DNA from: Blastococcus mobilis | Lineage (GTDB): Bacteria > Actinomycetota > Actinomycetes > Mycobacteriales > Geodermatophilaceae | NCBI RefSeq assembly: GCF_900188025.1 | Contig: NZ_FZNO01000017.1 | Coordinates: 1 to 64,000, forward strand | Direction of reading: 5' to 3' | Length of the DNA stretch: 64,000 nucleotides | Shown here: positions 32,522 to 41,929 of the stretch, piece by piece | How positions within the stretch are numbered: the first letter of the stretch is position 1 | Layout of the letters: each line of letters starts with the position of its first letter | Program-made: the position numbers and the translations under genes | Notes under the pieces: model-generated | The model's input: the letters and a program-made list of their open reading frames with translations, nothing else | Told to the model about the DNA's origin: nothing | The model's database searches: none

Positions 32522-33706
32522 TCAGACGATCGCGCCGCGGCCGGTGATGGCCCGCCCGACGATCAGGCTGTTCACCTCACGGGTGCCCTCGTAGGAGTAG
32601 ATCGCCTCCGCGTCGGCGACGTACCGGCCGACGTTGTGGTCCAGCAGGATGCCGTTGCCGCCCATCAGCTCGCGGGCCCAGCCCACGGTTTCCCGCATCC
32701 GCACGGTGCTGAACGCCTTGGCCAGGGACGCCTGCTCGTCGGTCATCTGCCCGGCGTCCTGCAGCTGGGAGAGCCGCATGCACAAGGCCGCGGAGGAGGT
32801 GATGTTGCCGAGCATCCGCACCAGCAGGTCCTGCACGAGCTGGAAGCTGGCGATCGGCTTGCCGAACTGGGTGCGCTCGTTGGCGTAGCGGAGCGCGTGC
32901 TCGTAGGCCCCGCGCGAGCAGCCGACCGCCGACCACGCCACGCCGGCGCGCGTGGTCTTCAGCACCTTGGCGGTGTCCTTGAAGCTGTTGGCCTCCTGGA
33001 GCCGGTTCTCCTCCGGAACGCGCACGTCCTCGAGCGTGATGAGGGCGTTCTGCACGGCGCGCAGGGCGATCTTGTCCTCGAGGTCGACGGCGGAGAAACC
33101 GTCGGTCCCCTGCTCCACGACGAAGCCCAGCACGCGCTGGGTGTCGACGTCCTGGGCCCAGATGATCACCAGGTCGGCGAAGCTGCCGTTCCCGATCCAC
33201 TTCTTCTGGCCGTTGAGGACCCAGGTGTCGCCGTCCCGGCGGGCCGTCGTCCGAAGGCCGCGGGCGACGTCGGAGCCGGATTCGGGCTCGGTGAGACCGA
33301 AGGCGCCGATGGTCTCCATCCGGGCCAGGGCCGGGAGCCACCGCTCCTTCTGCTCCTCGGAGGCGCACAGGTGCATCGACCCCATGACGAGGCCGCCGTG
33401 CACACCCATGAAGGTCGACACCGAGGGGTCGCCCCGGGACAGCTCCATCGAGATCATCCCGTCGAGCAGCGCGGACTTCCCCGGAGAGCCGTAGCCGGAG
33501 AACTGCGTGCCGGCGATGCCCAGCTTCGCCAGCCCCGGGATGACCTGCCGGGGGAACTCCGCCCGGGTCCAGTACTCGTTGATGATCGGCTGGACCTCGG
33601 TGTTCATGAAGTCGCGAACCCGGTGGAGCAGCGCCCGGTCCTCGTCGTCGAGGAGCGCCTCGAGGTCGTAGAAGTCCGACGTGACGGCCTTGGGATCGGC
33701 GTTCAT
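32522..33706 (-). CDS. Acyl-CoA dehydrogenase (glutaryl-CoA dehydrogenase-like)
   Basis: This flavoenzyme of about 394 residues has the full acyl-CoA dehydrogenase layout: an N-terminal helical domain, the FAD/substrate strand FGLTEPESGSDVARGL, KKWIGNGSFADLVIIWA, RTQFGKPIASFQLVQDLL, MGGNGILLDHNVGRY and the catalytic Glu in YSYEGTREVNSLIVGRAI. The sequence resembles glutaryl-CoA-dehydrogenase-like members. ATG 33706 has AGAGAGG 8 nt upstream. It is monocistronic. The 166-nt gap to the convergent OpuAC gene holds only a 15-bp direct repeat. Confidence 0.88.
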   Translation of the reverse strand: MNADPKAVTSDFYDLEALLDDEDRALLHRVRDFMNTEVQPIINEYWTRAEFPRQVIPGLAKLGIAGTQFSGYGSPGKSALLDGMISMELSRGDPSVSTFMGVHGGLVMGSMHLCASEEQKERWLPALARMETIGAFGLTEPESGSDVARGLRTTARRDGDTWVLNGQKKWIGNGSFADLVIIWAQDVDTQRVLGFVVEQGTDGFSAVDLEDKIALRAVQNALITLEDVRVPEENRLQEANSFKDTAKVLKTTRAGVAWSAVGCSRGAYEHALRYANERTQFGKPIASFQLVQDLLVRMLGNITSSAALCMRLSQLQDAGQMTDEQASLAKAFSTVRMRETVGWARELMGGNGILLDHNVGRYVADAEAIYSYEGTREVNSLIVGRAITGRGAIV

Positions 33707-33834
33707 GGGCACTGCCTCTCTGCAGCGGGGGGCGTCCGGCCCCTACCCCGTGACGCCGGTCACTCAACCGGACGAATGGCCGGACCGTCCGGTGGGCAGG
33801 AGTCGCGCCCGACCCAGACCTCGGAGGTGTCGCA

Positions 33835-34542
33835 GTGCCCCGATCCATCGCCCACCAGACCGTCGAGGAGCTGGGCGGGCCCGGCAGCGTCCTGGCCCGG
33901 CAGCGCGCGGACCACGTCGAGCTCGACCGCCTCCTGAACGAGCTCGACGGCAGCACCGGCACCGACCAGGAGGAGGTGCTCGGGCGCATCGACCGGCTGG
34001 TCTTCAGCCATGCCTTCGCCGAGGAGACCGTGCTCTGGCCGGTGCTGCGCCGGGTCCTCCCCGACGGCGATGCATTGACCCTGCAGGTGGAGAAGGAGCA
34101 CCAGGAGGTCAACGAGCTGGTCAGTGCGCTCGAGGCCGATGGGCTCGACGACCCGCGCCGGCCGGCCCGGCTGGCCCGCCTGGTCGAGGTGCTCCGCGAG
34201 GACGTCCGGGACGAGGAGGACGTGCTCTTCCCGCGACTGCAGGAGGCGGTGACGGTCGAGGAGCTCCGGCGGCTGGGCCGGCGCTGGGAGCTGATGCGGC
34301 GGCTCTCGCCGACCCGTCCGCATCCCACGGTGTCCCGCCGTCCGCCGGGCAACGCCCTCTCCGGGCTGCCACTGACCGTGCTGGACCGCACCCGCGACCT
34401 GGTCGACGCCGGTGTCCGCCGCGCCCCGGAGCGGCTCGTGCCGGCGGGGAAGGCGGTCAGCCGGGGATTGGCCGGACTCGCCGCTCTCGTGGAGCGAGTG
34501 CCCCTGTCGAGAACCGGCGACCGGCCCCCGACGAGTCGATGA
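33835..34542 (+). CDS. Hemerythrin-like HHE-domain protein
   Basis: This 235-residue protein has an N-terminal four-helix hemerythrin-like domain with the expected diiron ligands: ADHVELDRLL, FSHAFAEETVLWPVL, KEHQEVNELV and DEEDVLFPRL. The C-terminal 90 residues are basic and Pro/Arg-rich. It may bind oxygen or iron, or respond to redox stress. GTG 33835 follows GGAGGTGTCGCA. It is monocistronic, with a strong hairpin terminator downstream. Confidence 0.85.
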   Translation: MPRSIAHQTVEELGGPGSVLARQRADHVELDRLLNELDGSTGTDQEEVLGRIDRLVFSHAFAEETVLWPVLRRVLPDGDALTLQVEKEHQEVNELVSALEADGLDDPRRPARLARLVEVLREDVRDEEDVLFPRLQEAVTVEELRRLGRRWELMRRLSPTRPHPTVSRRPPGNALSGLPLTVLDRTRDLVDAGVRRAPERLVPAGKAVSRGLAGLAALVERVPLSRTGDRPPTSR

Positions 34543-34603
34543 CACGGCGACCCGCCGGGCCGCACCGCGGCCAGGGACCGTCCCCGGGTCTTGCTGAGCC
34601 CAC

Positions 34604-34651
34604 CTGCGATCCCGCGTCGGGAGCCTTCGGCCCCGCGACGCGGGATCGCAG
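34604..34651. terminator. Bidirectional hairpin terminator
   Basis: CTGCGATCCCGCGTCG (34604-34619) pairs perfectly over 16 bp with 34636-34651, leaving a 16-nt loop. It sits between the convergent hemerythrin and YihY genes and should stop transcription from both sides. Confidence 0.8.
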
Positions 34652-34665
34652 TACGGGTCCGTTCG

Positions 34666-35718
34666 TCAGGTCGTCTGCTTGTCCTTGGGCTCGCCGCGGG
34701 CGTCGAGCTGGATCTCCTTCTCGGCCCTCGGGACGCCCTCCTTCAGCTCCCTGGTCCGCTCGACCTCGGCGTCCAGCTCGATGCCGAACAGCAGCGCGAG
34801 GTTGATCAGCCAGAACCAGATCAGGAAGACCACCACGCCGGCCAGCGCGCCGTAGGTCTTGTTGTAGCTGCCGAAGTTGGCGACGTAGAGGGCGAACGCG
34901 CCGGAGGCGACGATCGCCACCACGATCGCCACACCGGCGCCGGGGCTCACCCACTTGAAGCCGCGCAGCTTCGCGTTCGGCGTCGAGTAGTAGAGGACGG
35001 CGATCATCAACGCCAGGACGACCAGCATCACCGGCCACTTGGCGACGTTCCAGATCGTCAGTGCGGTCTCGCCGATCCCGATGGCGCGCCCGATGGCGTC
35101 GACGACCGGCCCGCTGAGCACGAGCATCGAGACGATGAGGGTCGCGAAGAGGATGCCGATCAGGGTCACCAGCAGCTGCAGCGGCTTGAGCTTCCAGATC
35201 TTGCGGCCTTCCGGCGTCTCGTAGACGACGTTCGCGGCCCGGGTGAAGGCGCCGACGTAGCCCGAGGCCGACCAGACGGCGCCGGCGAGACCGAGGACGA
35301 GGCCGAGCCCGACCGGTGCGGTGTTGCCGGCGAGCTGCTCGATCACCGGGTTGAGGGTCCTGGCGGCCGACGCCGGCACGACCGCGGTGAGCGCGTCGGT
35401 GAGGGTCCGCGGGTCGGTCAGCAGGCCGACGATGGACAGCAGCGCGATCAGGGCCGGGAACAGCGCGAGGACGCCGTAGTACGTGAGCGAGGCGGCCCAG
35501 TCGGTGAGGTTGTCCTCGCTGAACTCCTTCACCGTGCGCTTGATCGTTCCGCCCGTGGTGGGCGTGGGATCCGCGCCGACGGGGGCGTAGTCGGCGCGGG
35601 TTCCGCTGATCTCGTCCGTCTCGGGCGCGGGGTCGCCCGCAGCGGCGGTGTCGGCCGCGCGGTTGCCCTGGAACTGCGTCTCCGCGGTGCGGTCGTTCGA
35701 GCCCCTGGCTCGATCCAT
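34666..35718 (-). CDS. YihY/virulence-factor-BrkB-family membrane protein
   Basis: This 350-residue protein has an acidic, disordered N-terminus of about 55 residues. Six membrane helices follow with the YihY/BrkB features DNLTDWAASLTYYGVLALFPALIAL, SGYVGAFTRAANVVYE and FKWVSPGAGVAIVVAI, and a charged tail. Members were once misnamed RNase BN; their actual role is uncharacterised. Many actinobacterial copies also have charged tails. Monocistronic. Confidence 0.88.
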   Translation of the reverse strand: MDRARGSNDRTAETQFQGNRAADTAAAGDPAPETDEISGTRADYAPVGADPTPTTGGTIKRTVKEFSEDNLTDWAASLTYYGVLALFPALIALLSIVGLLTDPRTLTDALTAVVPASAARTLNPVIEQLAGNTAPVGLGLVLGLAGAVWSASGYVGAFTRAANVVYETPEGRKIWKLKPLQLLVTLIGILFATLIVSMLVLSGPVVDAIGRAIGIGETALTIWNVAKWPVMLVVLALMIAVLYYSTPNAKLRGFKWVSPGAGVAIVVAIVASGAFALYVANFGSYNKTYGALAGVVVFLIWFWLINLALLFGIELDAEVERTRELKEGVPRAEKEIQLDARGEPKDKQTT

Positions 35719-35801
35719 GTGGTCCTCCGGTCAAGCGATGGGACGTCAGGCTCCCGGTTCCCCGGACGAACCCGTTCCATGCCGGACGCGCCCGTAACGG
35801 T

Positions 35802-37307
35802 TCAGCGGATGCCGGACACCGGCGACCACTCGCCGGCGCGGGCGGTCGCGCCCTCCACGTCGGTCAGCGGGTCGGGTCGGCGGCTCGTGCCTCCGCGCCG
35901 GTCGGCGAACAGGCCGACGACGGCCAGGACCACGACCGCCAGGGTCGCGACCGCCCCGATGAGCGCCACGTGCGTGAAGACGCTCGCCCGAGGGAACCCG
36001 GTCGCGGGATCGAGGCCGGCCGCGATCAGCGCCACCGCGACGGTGCTGCCGAGGGCCTGCCCGACCGACCGGGCGATGGAGTTCACCGCGTTCGCCACGC
36101 CGGTCTCCTCCGCACGCACGGTCTGCACGACCAGCGCCGGGAGGGCGGCGTAGGCGACGGTCACCGACAGCTGGGTGAGCAGCCCGGCCACCACGACCAG
36201 CCACGGCTGCCCACGGAGGAACGCCAGCAGGAGGAAGCCGCCGACCCCGAGTGCGGCGCCGGCCAGGAGCGTCGGGAGCGCACCCAGCCGGGTCACCACC
36301 CGGCCGGCGAGCGGGGCGATGAGGATCCCGGCGATGCCACCGGGCAGCAGGTAGATCACCGCTGCCTCCAGCATCGAGGCGCCGAAGCCGTACCCGGTGA
36401 CCTCTCGGGGCGCCTGGACGTACTGCAGAACGGCGAGGAAGGAGGCGAACAACGCGACCCCGGTCATGAGCCCGGCGATGTTCGGAACGATGGTGCGACG
36501 GTCGGCGAGCATCGCGGGCCGCACGAGCGGTTGCGCCGTCCGGCGTTGCAGGAGGATCCAGGCGACGAGCACCAGCACCGAGCCGGCCAGGCAGCCCAGG
36601 GTCGCCGGCGAGCTCCAGCCCCACGCGTTGCCCTGCGAGACGGGCAGCAGGAGGAGGACGAGACCGGCGGCCAGCACGAGCGCCCCCCACCAGTCGACCC
36701 GGCCGGAGGCCGACGGGGCGCGGTGCGGCAGCAGCCGCGCCGTCAGGACCAGGGAGAGCACGGTGACCGCGAGACCGAGCCAGAACGGCCGCCGGTAGTC
36801 ACCGTTCTCGCCGACCAGCAGGCCGGTGGCCACGAGCCCGGCCACACCGCCGACGGCCAGCGTGCTGCTCACCACCGACATGGCCACGCCGAGCCTCGCC
36901 TCGGGCAGCTCGCGGCGCAGCACGCTGATCGACAGGGGGAACAGGCCGTAGGAGGCGCCCTGCAGGACCCTGCCGAGCAGCAGCAGGGGCAGGGACGACG
37001 TGACGATGGACAGGAGGGTGCCGACGGCGACCGCGACCAGGATGCCGAGGATCACCGGCCGCTCTCCCCGCAGGTCGCCCAGGCGCCCCAGGACGGGGGT
37101 GAGCACCGCGGCCGCCAGGAGGTTGGCCGTCAGCACCCAGCCGGCGGCACCGGGGGAGACGCCGAGCTGGTCCTCGATGGTTCCCAGGACAGGGATTACG
37201 AGGCTCTGCAGGAGCGACAAGGTCGTGACGCCGAGGCCGAGGGCCAGGACCAGCACCCCGGCCGGGACAGCCGTGCCCGCGGCAGCTCCAGCGGGACGCA
37301 CGGGCAC
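35802..37307 (-). CDS. MFS drug-resistance-type transporter (DHA2-like, 14 helices)
   Basis: This protein of about 501 residues has around 14 hydrophobic helices. The MFS loop 2-3 motif reads GRLGDLRGERPVIL, and motif C in helix 5 lies in the VVSSTLAVGGVAGLVATGLL region. Members export drugs or metabolites by proton antiport. GTG 37307 (or 37301) is the first start before the first helix; no good ribosome site is visible, so the N-terminus is uncertain. Monocistronic. Confidence 0.82.
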   Translation of the reverse strand: MPVRPAGAAAGTAVPAGVLVLALGLGVTTLSLLQSLVIPVLGTIEDQLGVSPGAAGWVLTANLLAAAVLTPVLGRLGDLRGERPVILGILVAVAVGTLLSIVTSSLPLLLLGRVLQGASYGLFPLSISVLRRELPEARLGVAMSVVSSTLAVGGVAGLVATGLLVGENGDYRRPFWLGLAVTVLSLVLTARLLPHRAPSASGRVDWWGALVLAAGLVLLLLPVSQGNAWGWSSPATLGCLAGSVLVLVAWILLQRRTAQPLVRPAMLADRRTIVPNIAGLMTGVALFASFLAVLQYVQAPREVTGYGFGASMLEAAVIYLLPGGIAGILIAPLAGRVVTRLGALPTLLAGAALGVGGFLLLAFLRGQPWLVVVAGLLTQLSVTVAYAALPALVVQTVRAEETGVANAVNSIARSVGQALGSTVAVALIAAGLDPATGFPRASVFTHVALIGAVATLAVVVLAVVGLFADRRGGTSRRPDPLTDVEGATARAGEWSPVSGIR

Positions 37308-37505
37308 GCCGTCGATCAGACCATGCGGCCGGATCGCCCAGGTCAGCCCGCACGGCGACCGATCCGTGTGAACCTGATCACACTCCGTCAGGTGAAGTAG
37401 GCGACATGACGATTGAGACCCCGGTTGTCGGGGGACAGAGTCCCCCGACGACGTGCTCCGCCTCTGTCCCGGCGGGGCACACGAACAGCTTGGGGGAGAA
37501 CGAAG

Positions 37506-37670
37506 ATGATGTTGTGGCCGGCCGTGACCCTGCTCGGGTTCCTGGTCCTGACGGCCCTGGTCATCGCGATGGGCACGCAGTCCACCGCTCGCTACGAGCG
37601 AGAGCGCGAGGAACGGAGCACCAACTCGCGGCACGCCGCGGCCGAGGCGGTGGGCGCAGTCCGCGCCTGA
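37506..37670 (+). CDS. Small single-pass membrane protein (54 residues)
   Basis: ATG 37506 (or 37509) follows GGGGGAGAACG. One hydrophobic helix (WPAVTLLGFLVLTALVIAMG) is followed by a charged segment (ARYEREREERSTNSRHAAAE) that would be cytoplasmic. Good ribosome site, clear bias and a downstream hairpin support a real gene. Function unknown. Confidence 0.65.
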   Translation: MMLWPAVTLLGFLVLTALVIAMGTQSTARYEREREERSTNSRHAAAEAVGAVRA

Positions 37671-37673
37671 GCA

Positions 37674-37744
37674 AGGACCCCGCTGCCCCCCGCCGCTCGC
37701 AAGCTCGCCGCGGGGCCCTGCACCCGGCCCTGTCCGGGGGTCCT
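37674..37744. terminator. Hairpin between convergent genes
   Basis: AGGACCCC (37674-37681) pairs with GGGGTCCT (37737-37744) around a GC-rich loop that can fold again (the CCGC/GCGG strands near 37691-37711). It lies between the small membrane protein gene and the convergent acyl-CoA dehydrogenase gene. Confidence 0.5.
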
Positions 37745-37747
37745 GTT

Positions 37748-39544
37748 TCAGAGCCAGGACGGCGGGGTGTCGAGGACCGTGCGGTCCAGCGACTCCAGCA
37801 GGTCGAAGCCGCGGTGCACCCGGGGCAGTTCCCAGCGCCAGAAGAACCGGGCCGCCTGGCGCTTGCCCTGGTGGAAGTCCGAGTCCGACGCGCCGGTGGC
37901 CAGCGCCTGCTCCAGCCACAACCATGCGACGACGAGGTGCCCCGCGGCCTCCAGGTAGACGTGCGAGTTGGCCAGCGTGACCTCGGGGTCGCCCGCACTC
38001 CAGAGCGTGGCGGTGACCGAGCCCAGCCGGGCGACCGCGGCGTCGAGGTCGGCGGCGAAGGCCGCCCATTCCGTGCCCGCGGCCCGGCTGATCGTGGCGG
38101 CGATCGTCTCACCGAGCAGTGCCAGCCCGGCGCCGCCCTGCATGACGACCTTGCGCCCGAGCAGGTCGAGGGACTGGATGCCCTGGGTGCCCTCGTGGAT
38201 CGGGTTGAGCCGGTTGTCCCGGTAGAACTGCTCGACCGGGTAGTCGCGGGTGTAGCCGTAGCCGCCGTGGACCTGGATGGCGAGGTCGTCGGCCACGGGA
38301 CCCCACTGCGAGGGCCACGCCTTCGCGATGGGGGTCAGCACGTCCAGCAGGAGGTGGGCGCGGGCGCGGTCGTCGGGGGAGTCCGCGGTCTGCTCCTCGT
38401 CCACCAGGCGCGCGCAGTACAGGCCCAGTGCCAGCCCGCCCTCGACGTAGCTCTTGGCGGTCAGCAGCATCCGCCGCACGTCGGCGTGCTCGATGATCGG
38501 GACCGGCGGCGACGAGGGGTCCTTCGCTCCGGCCGTCCGCCCCTGGGTGCGTGTGCGGGCGTACTCGAGCGCGTGCAGGTAACCGGTGTAGCCGAGCACG
38601 GTCGCACCCATGCCGACGCCGATCCGCGCCTCGTTCATCATGTGGAACATGTAGGTCAGGCCGCGGTGGGCCTCGCCGACCAGGTAGCCGACGGCGCCGG
38701 CCCGACCGCCGGGGGTGTGCACCCCCTCGCCGAAGTTCAGCAGGGTGTTCGTCGTCCCGCGGTAGCCCATCTTGTGGTTGAGCCCGGCGAGGACGACGTC
38801 GTTGCGCTCGCCGAGTGAGCCGTCCTCGTTCACCAGGAACTTCGGCACGATGAACAGCGAGATGCCCTTCACGCCGGGCGGCCCGCCGGGGATCTTGGCC
38901 AGCACCAGGTGGACGATGTTCTCGCTCAGCTCGTGGTCGCCACCGGAGATCCACATCTTGTTGCCGGTCAGCCGGTACGTGCCGTCGTCCTGTGGCTCCG
39001 CCCTCGTAGTGATGTCGGCCAGCGACGATCCGGCCTGGGGCTCCGACAGGGCCATCGTGCCGAACCAGCGACCCTCGAGCTCGGGCCGGACGTAGGTGTC
39101 GATCTGCTCCTGGCTGCCGTGGGCGAGCAGCAGCCGGGCGTTGCCCATGGTGAGGAACGGGTAGGCCGAGGTGCCAACGTTGGCCGCCTTGAACCAGGCG
39201 AACACCGCCTGTCCCACGGTGTGCGGCAGCTGCATGCCGCCGTACTCCTCGTCGAAGGACCCCGCCATCAGCCCGGCGTCGGTGAAGACCCGCAGTGCCC
39301 GCGCCACCTCCGGGATCATCTCGACCTTGCCGTCGACCATCCGGGGCTCGTTCTCGTCGGCCTTGCGGTTGTGCGGCGCGAAGTGGTCGGTGGCGATCTC
39401 CTCCGCGAGGTCCAGGACCGCGTCGAACGTCTGGCGGGAGTGCTCGGTGAACCGCGGGCGTTTGGTCAGCGACTCGACGTCCAGCCACTCGTGGAGCAGG
39501 AAGTCCAGGTCGCGACGGGACAGGATCAACGACGACGAGCGCAC
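37748..39544 (-). CDS. Large acyl-CoA dehydrogenase (about 600 residues)
   Basis: This 598-residue protein has the ACAD core plus the C-terminal extension of the FadE5-like/long-chain group. Signatures: MALSEPQAGSSLADI, GNKMWISGGDHELSEN, QVHGGYGYTRDYPVEQFYRD and the catalytic Glu in NPIHEGTQGIQSLDLLGRK. It should oxidise fatty acyl-CoAs in beta-oxidation. GTG 39544 opens the frame just before RSSSLILSRRDLDFLLHEW, which is the family start. Monocistronic. Confidence 0.9.
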   Translation of the reverse strand: MRSSSLILSRRDLDFLLHEWLDVESLTKRPRFTEHSRQTFDAVLDLAEEIATDHFAPHNRKADENEPRMVDGKVEMIPEVARALRVFTDAGLMAGSFDEEYGGMQLPHTVGQAVFAWFKAANVGTSAYPFLTMGNARLLLAHGSQEQIDTYVRPELEGRWFGTMALSEPQAGSSLADITTRAEPQDDGTYRLTGNKMWISGGDHELSENIVHLVLAKIPGGPPGVKGISLFIVPKFLVNEDGSLGERNDVVLAGLNHKMGYRGTTNTLLNFGEGVHTPGGRAGAVGYLVGEAHRGLTYMFHMMNEARIGVGMGATVLGYTGYLHALEYARTRTQGRTAGAKDPSSPPVPIIEHADVRRMLLTAKSYVEGGLALGLYCARLVDEEQTADSPDDRARAHLLLDVLTPIAKAWPSQWGPVADDLAIQVHGGYGYTRDYPVEQFYRDNRLNPIHEGTQGIQSLDLLGRKVVMQGGAGLALLGETIAATISRAAGTEWAAFAADLDAAVARLGSVTATLWSAGDPEVTLANSHVYLEAAGHLVVAWLWLEQALATGASDSDFHQGKRQAARFFWRWELPRVHRGFDLLESLDRTVLDTPPSWL

Positions 39545-39713
39545 GACGCCTCCAGGGGAACGGACGGGTCCCCGGGCGCCTCGCCCGGTCTCGCCACAGT
39601 AGGGCGTGCACGGGCGCGAACGGGCTGCCCGCCGGAAACCGCCCTACGATTCCGGACGGTGCGGTCTCGCGGACGGGGCGCTGGAGGCCACCGAACACGG
39701 GAGGAGACCGCCG

Positions 39714-41845
39714 GTGGCGAACGTCCCGGGTCGCCCGCCGCCGGGGACCGACGCGCGATGGCGCACTCGGGTGACCGAGGCCTTGGCGTCGATCAGCGAC
39801 GCGGTCTACTTCCTCGACGCCGACGACCGGTTCACCTGGGCAATGCCGCGGCGGAGCGGCTGCTCGCCCGTCCGGCGGCGGACCTGGTGGGCCGGACGGT
39901 GTGGGAGGTCTTCCCGGACGTGCGCGGCACCGACTTGGAGGCCGCGTACTGCAAGGCCCGGGCGACAGGGCTGGCCCAGGAGGTGGACCTCTTCTCCAGG
40001 CTGCTCGACCGGTGGTTCGGGGGAGCGGTGCACTCCGGCCGGGGCGACGAGCTGGTCGTCTTCTTCCGCGACGTGCACGAACGGCGCACCCTCGACGAGG
40101 AGCGGGCGGCGGAGTCCTCTCTCATCCGGGCGGTCCTCAACGCGCTACCGGCCCGCACGGCCATCCTCGAGGCCGACGGGACCATCCTCACCACCAATGC
40201 TTCCTGGAACGCGGACCCGGGGCCCGCGGGGCGCCTGTCCGCCGGCGAACGGTGCGTCAACTACCTCGAGGCCTGCCGGGCCGCAGCCGCGACCGGTGAC
40301 CGGGATGCCCAGGCAGCGGTCAGCGGGCTGGAGGCGGTGTTCTCCGGGCGCGCGCCGTCCTTCTCCCTGGACTACGCCCGGGCCGTGCCCGGCGGACGGT
40401 CCCGGGGGGAGACCTGGTGGCACATGCAGGCCTTCCCCGTGGACGACCGGCGGCGGGTCGTGGTCACGCACACCGACATCACCGACCGGGTCACCGCAGA
40501 GCAGCGTGCGGCCTGGCAGGCCCGGCACGACCACCTGACCTCGTTGCCCAACCGGGTGGCGCTGCACGAGGCGATCACCGAGGCGCTGGCCGAGGACGAC
40601 GGCGCCGGGCGGGTGACCGTGCTGTACATGGACGTCGACGGCTTCAAGCAGGTCAACGATTCCCTCGGCCACTCGACCGGTGACCTGTTGCTGCGTGAGC
40701 TGGCCTACCGGCTGGCGCACCGCACCCGCCCGACCGACGTCGTCGGCCGGCTGGGTGGGGACGAATTCGTGGTGGTCGCTCGCGACTGCGACGCCGAGGG
40801 TGGGGAGGCCCTGGCGCGGCGGTTCCACGGCGTCTTCGATGAACCGTTCGAGCTGGCGGGCACCCGGCTGCCGCTCACCGTCAGCATCGGCATCGCCACC
40901 TCGGATCCTGCCCACGCCGGTCCGGAGGACCTCCTCCGCGACGCCGACGCCGCGATGTACGCCGCGAAGGCCAGCGGGCCCCACCGGTACCTCGTCTTCA
41001 CCCCGGCCCTGCGCACGGTGCTCGAGGATCGCTGGCAGATCGCCAGTCGGCTGCGTGAGGCGGCCGCGAACGGTGAGTTCGCGGTGCGCTGGCAGCCGGT
41101 GGTGGACCTGCGCAGCGGCGAGGTCACCGGGGCCGAGGCGTTGCTGCGGTGGAACCATCCGCAGCGGGGGCTGATCCCGCCGGAGGAGTTCATCCCCGTC
41201 GCGGAGGAGAACGGGCTGATCGTGCCGATCACCCGCTGGCTGCTGCAGGTCACCACCGCCCAGGCCACGGCCTGGGCGCGAGAGGGACTGGACCTGGCGA
41301 TCGCGGTCAACATCAGCGCCGTGCACCTGGCGTCGGGCACGCTGGTCGACGACGTGCTGGGCGCGGTCGGCGACAACGGGCTCCGGACGACGGGACTGAC
41401 GGTCGAGCTGACCGAGACCAGCATCGCCCGTGACCCGGAGCAGGCCGTGGAGCAGTTCTCGGTCCTGCGCAAGCACGGGATCCGCGTCGCCATCGACGAC
41501 TTCGGGAGCGGCTACAGCTCCCTCTCGGCGGTGGCCTCGTTGCCCGTCGACGTCCTGAAGGTGGACCGCGCCCTGGTGGCGGGCGCGCCACCGAAGCGGC
41601 TGGCCGCCCCGGAGGCGATCCTCCGTGCGGTCTCCGCCCTCGGATCGGCCCTGGGTCTGCAGGTCCTCGCCGAGGGAGTGGAGACCGTCGAGCAGGTCGA
41701 CCGCGCCCGCCGGGTCGGGTGCGCGTTCGCCCAGGGATATCAGCTCTCCCGGCCGCTGGCCGCCGAGCACCTGAGCGGGTTGCTGGAGGACAGTCGTCGA
41801 CGGACCGGCCGGCAGCTGCTCCCCCCACCGAGCGCGCCGGCCTGA
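39714..41845 (+). pseudogene. PAS-PAS-GGDEF-EAL c-di-GMP enzyme, one frameshift near the 5' end
   Basis: GTG 39714 follows GGAGGAGACC and opens VTEALASISDAVYFLDADDRF. At about 39835-39843 the frame must move to continue NAAAERLLARPAADLVGRTV. A single missing base (TGGGCAATG for TGGGGCAATG) explains it. After this come a second PAS region, an intact GGDEF (GRLGGDEFVV) and an intact EAL domain (GAEALLRW, VNISAVHL, ELTETS, IDDFGSGYSSL, LKVDRAL and LAEGVET). The total is about 710 residues. It would make and break c-di-GMP. A sequencing error cannot be excluded. Confidence 0.8.
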
Positions 41846-41877
41846 CGGTCGTTCCTCCCGCGGGCGGGCGGGACATG

Positions 41878-41917
41878 CCGGAGGCCCCGACCCGCGGGTG
41901 CGGGGAGGGGCCTCCGG
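41878..41917. terminator. Bidirectional hairpin terminator
   Basis: CCGGAGGCCCC (41878-41888) pairs perfectly with GGGGCCTCCGG (41907-41917) around an 18-nt loop. It lies between the convergent GGDEF-EAL and MFS genes. Confidence 0.8.
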
Positions 41918-41929
41918 ATCCGTGCGGGG

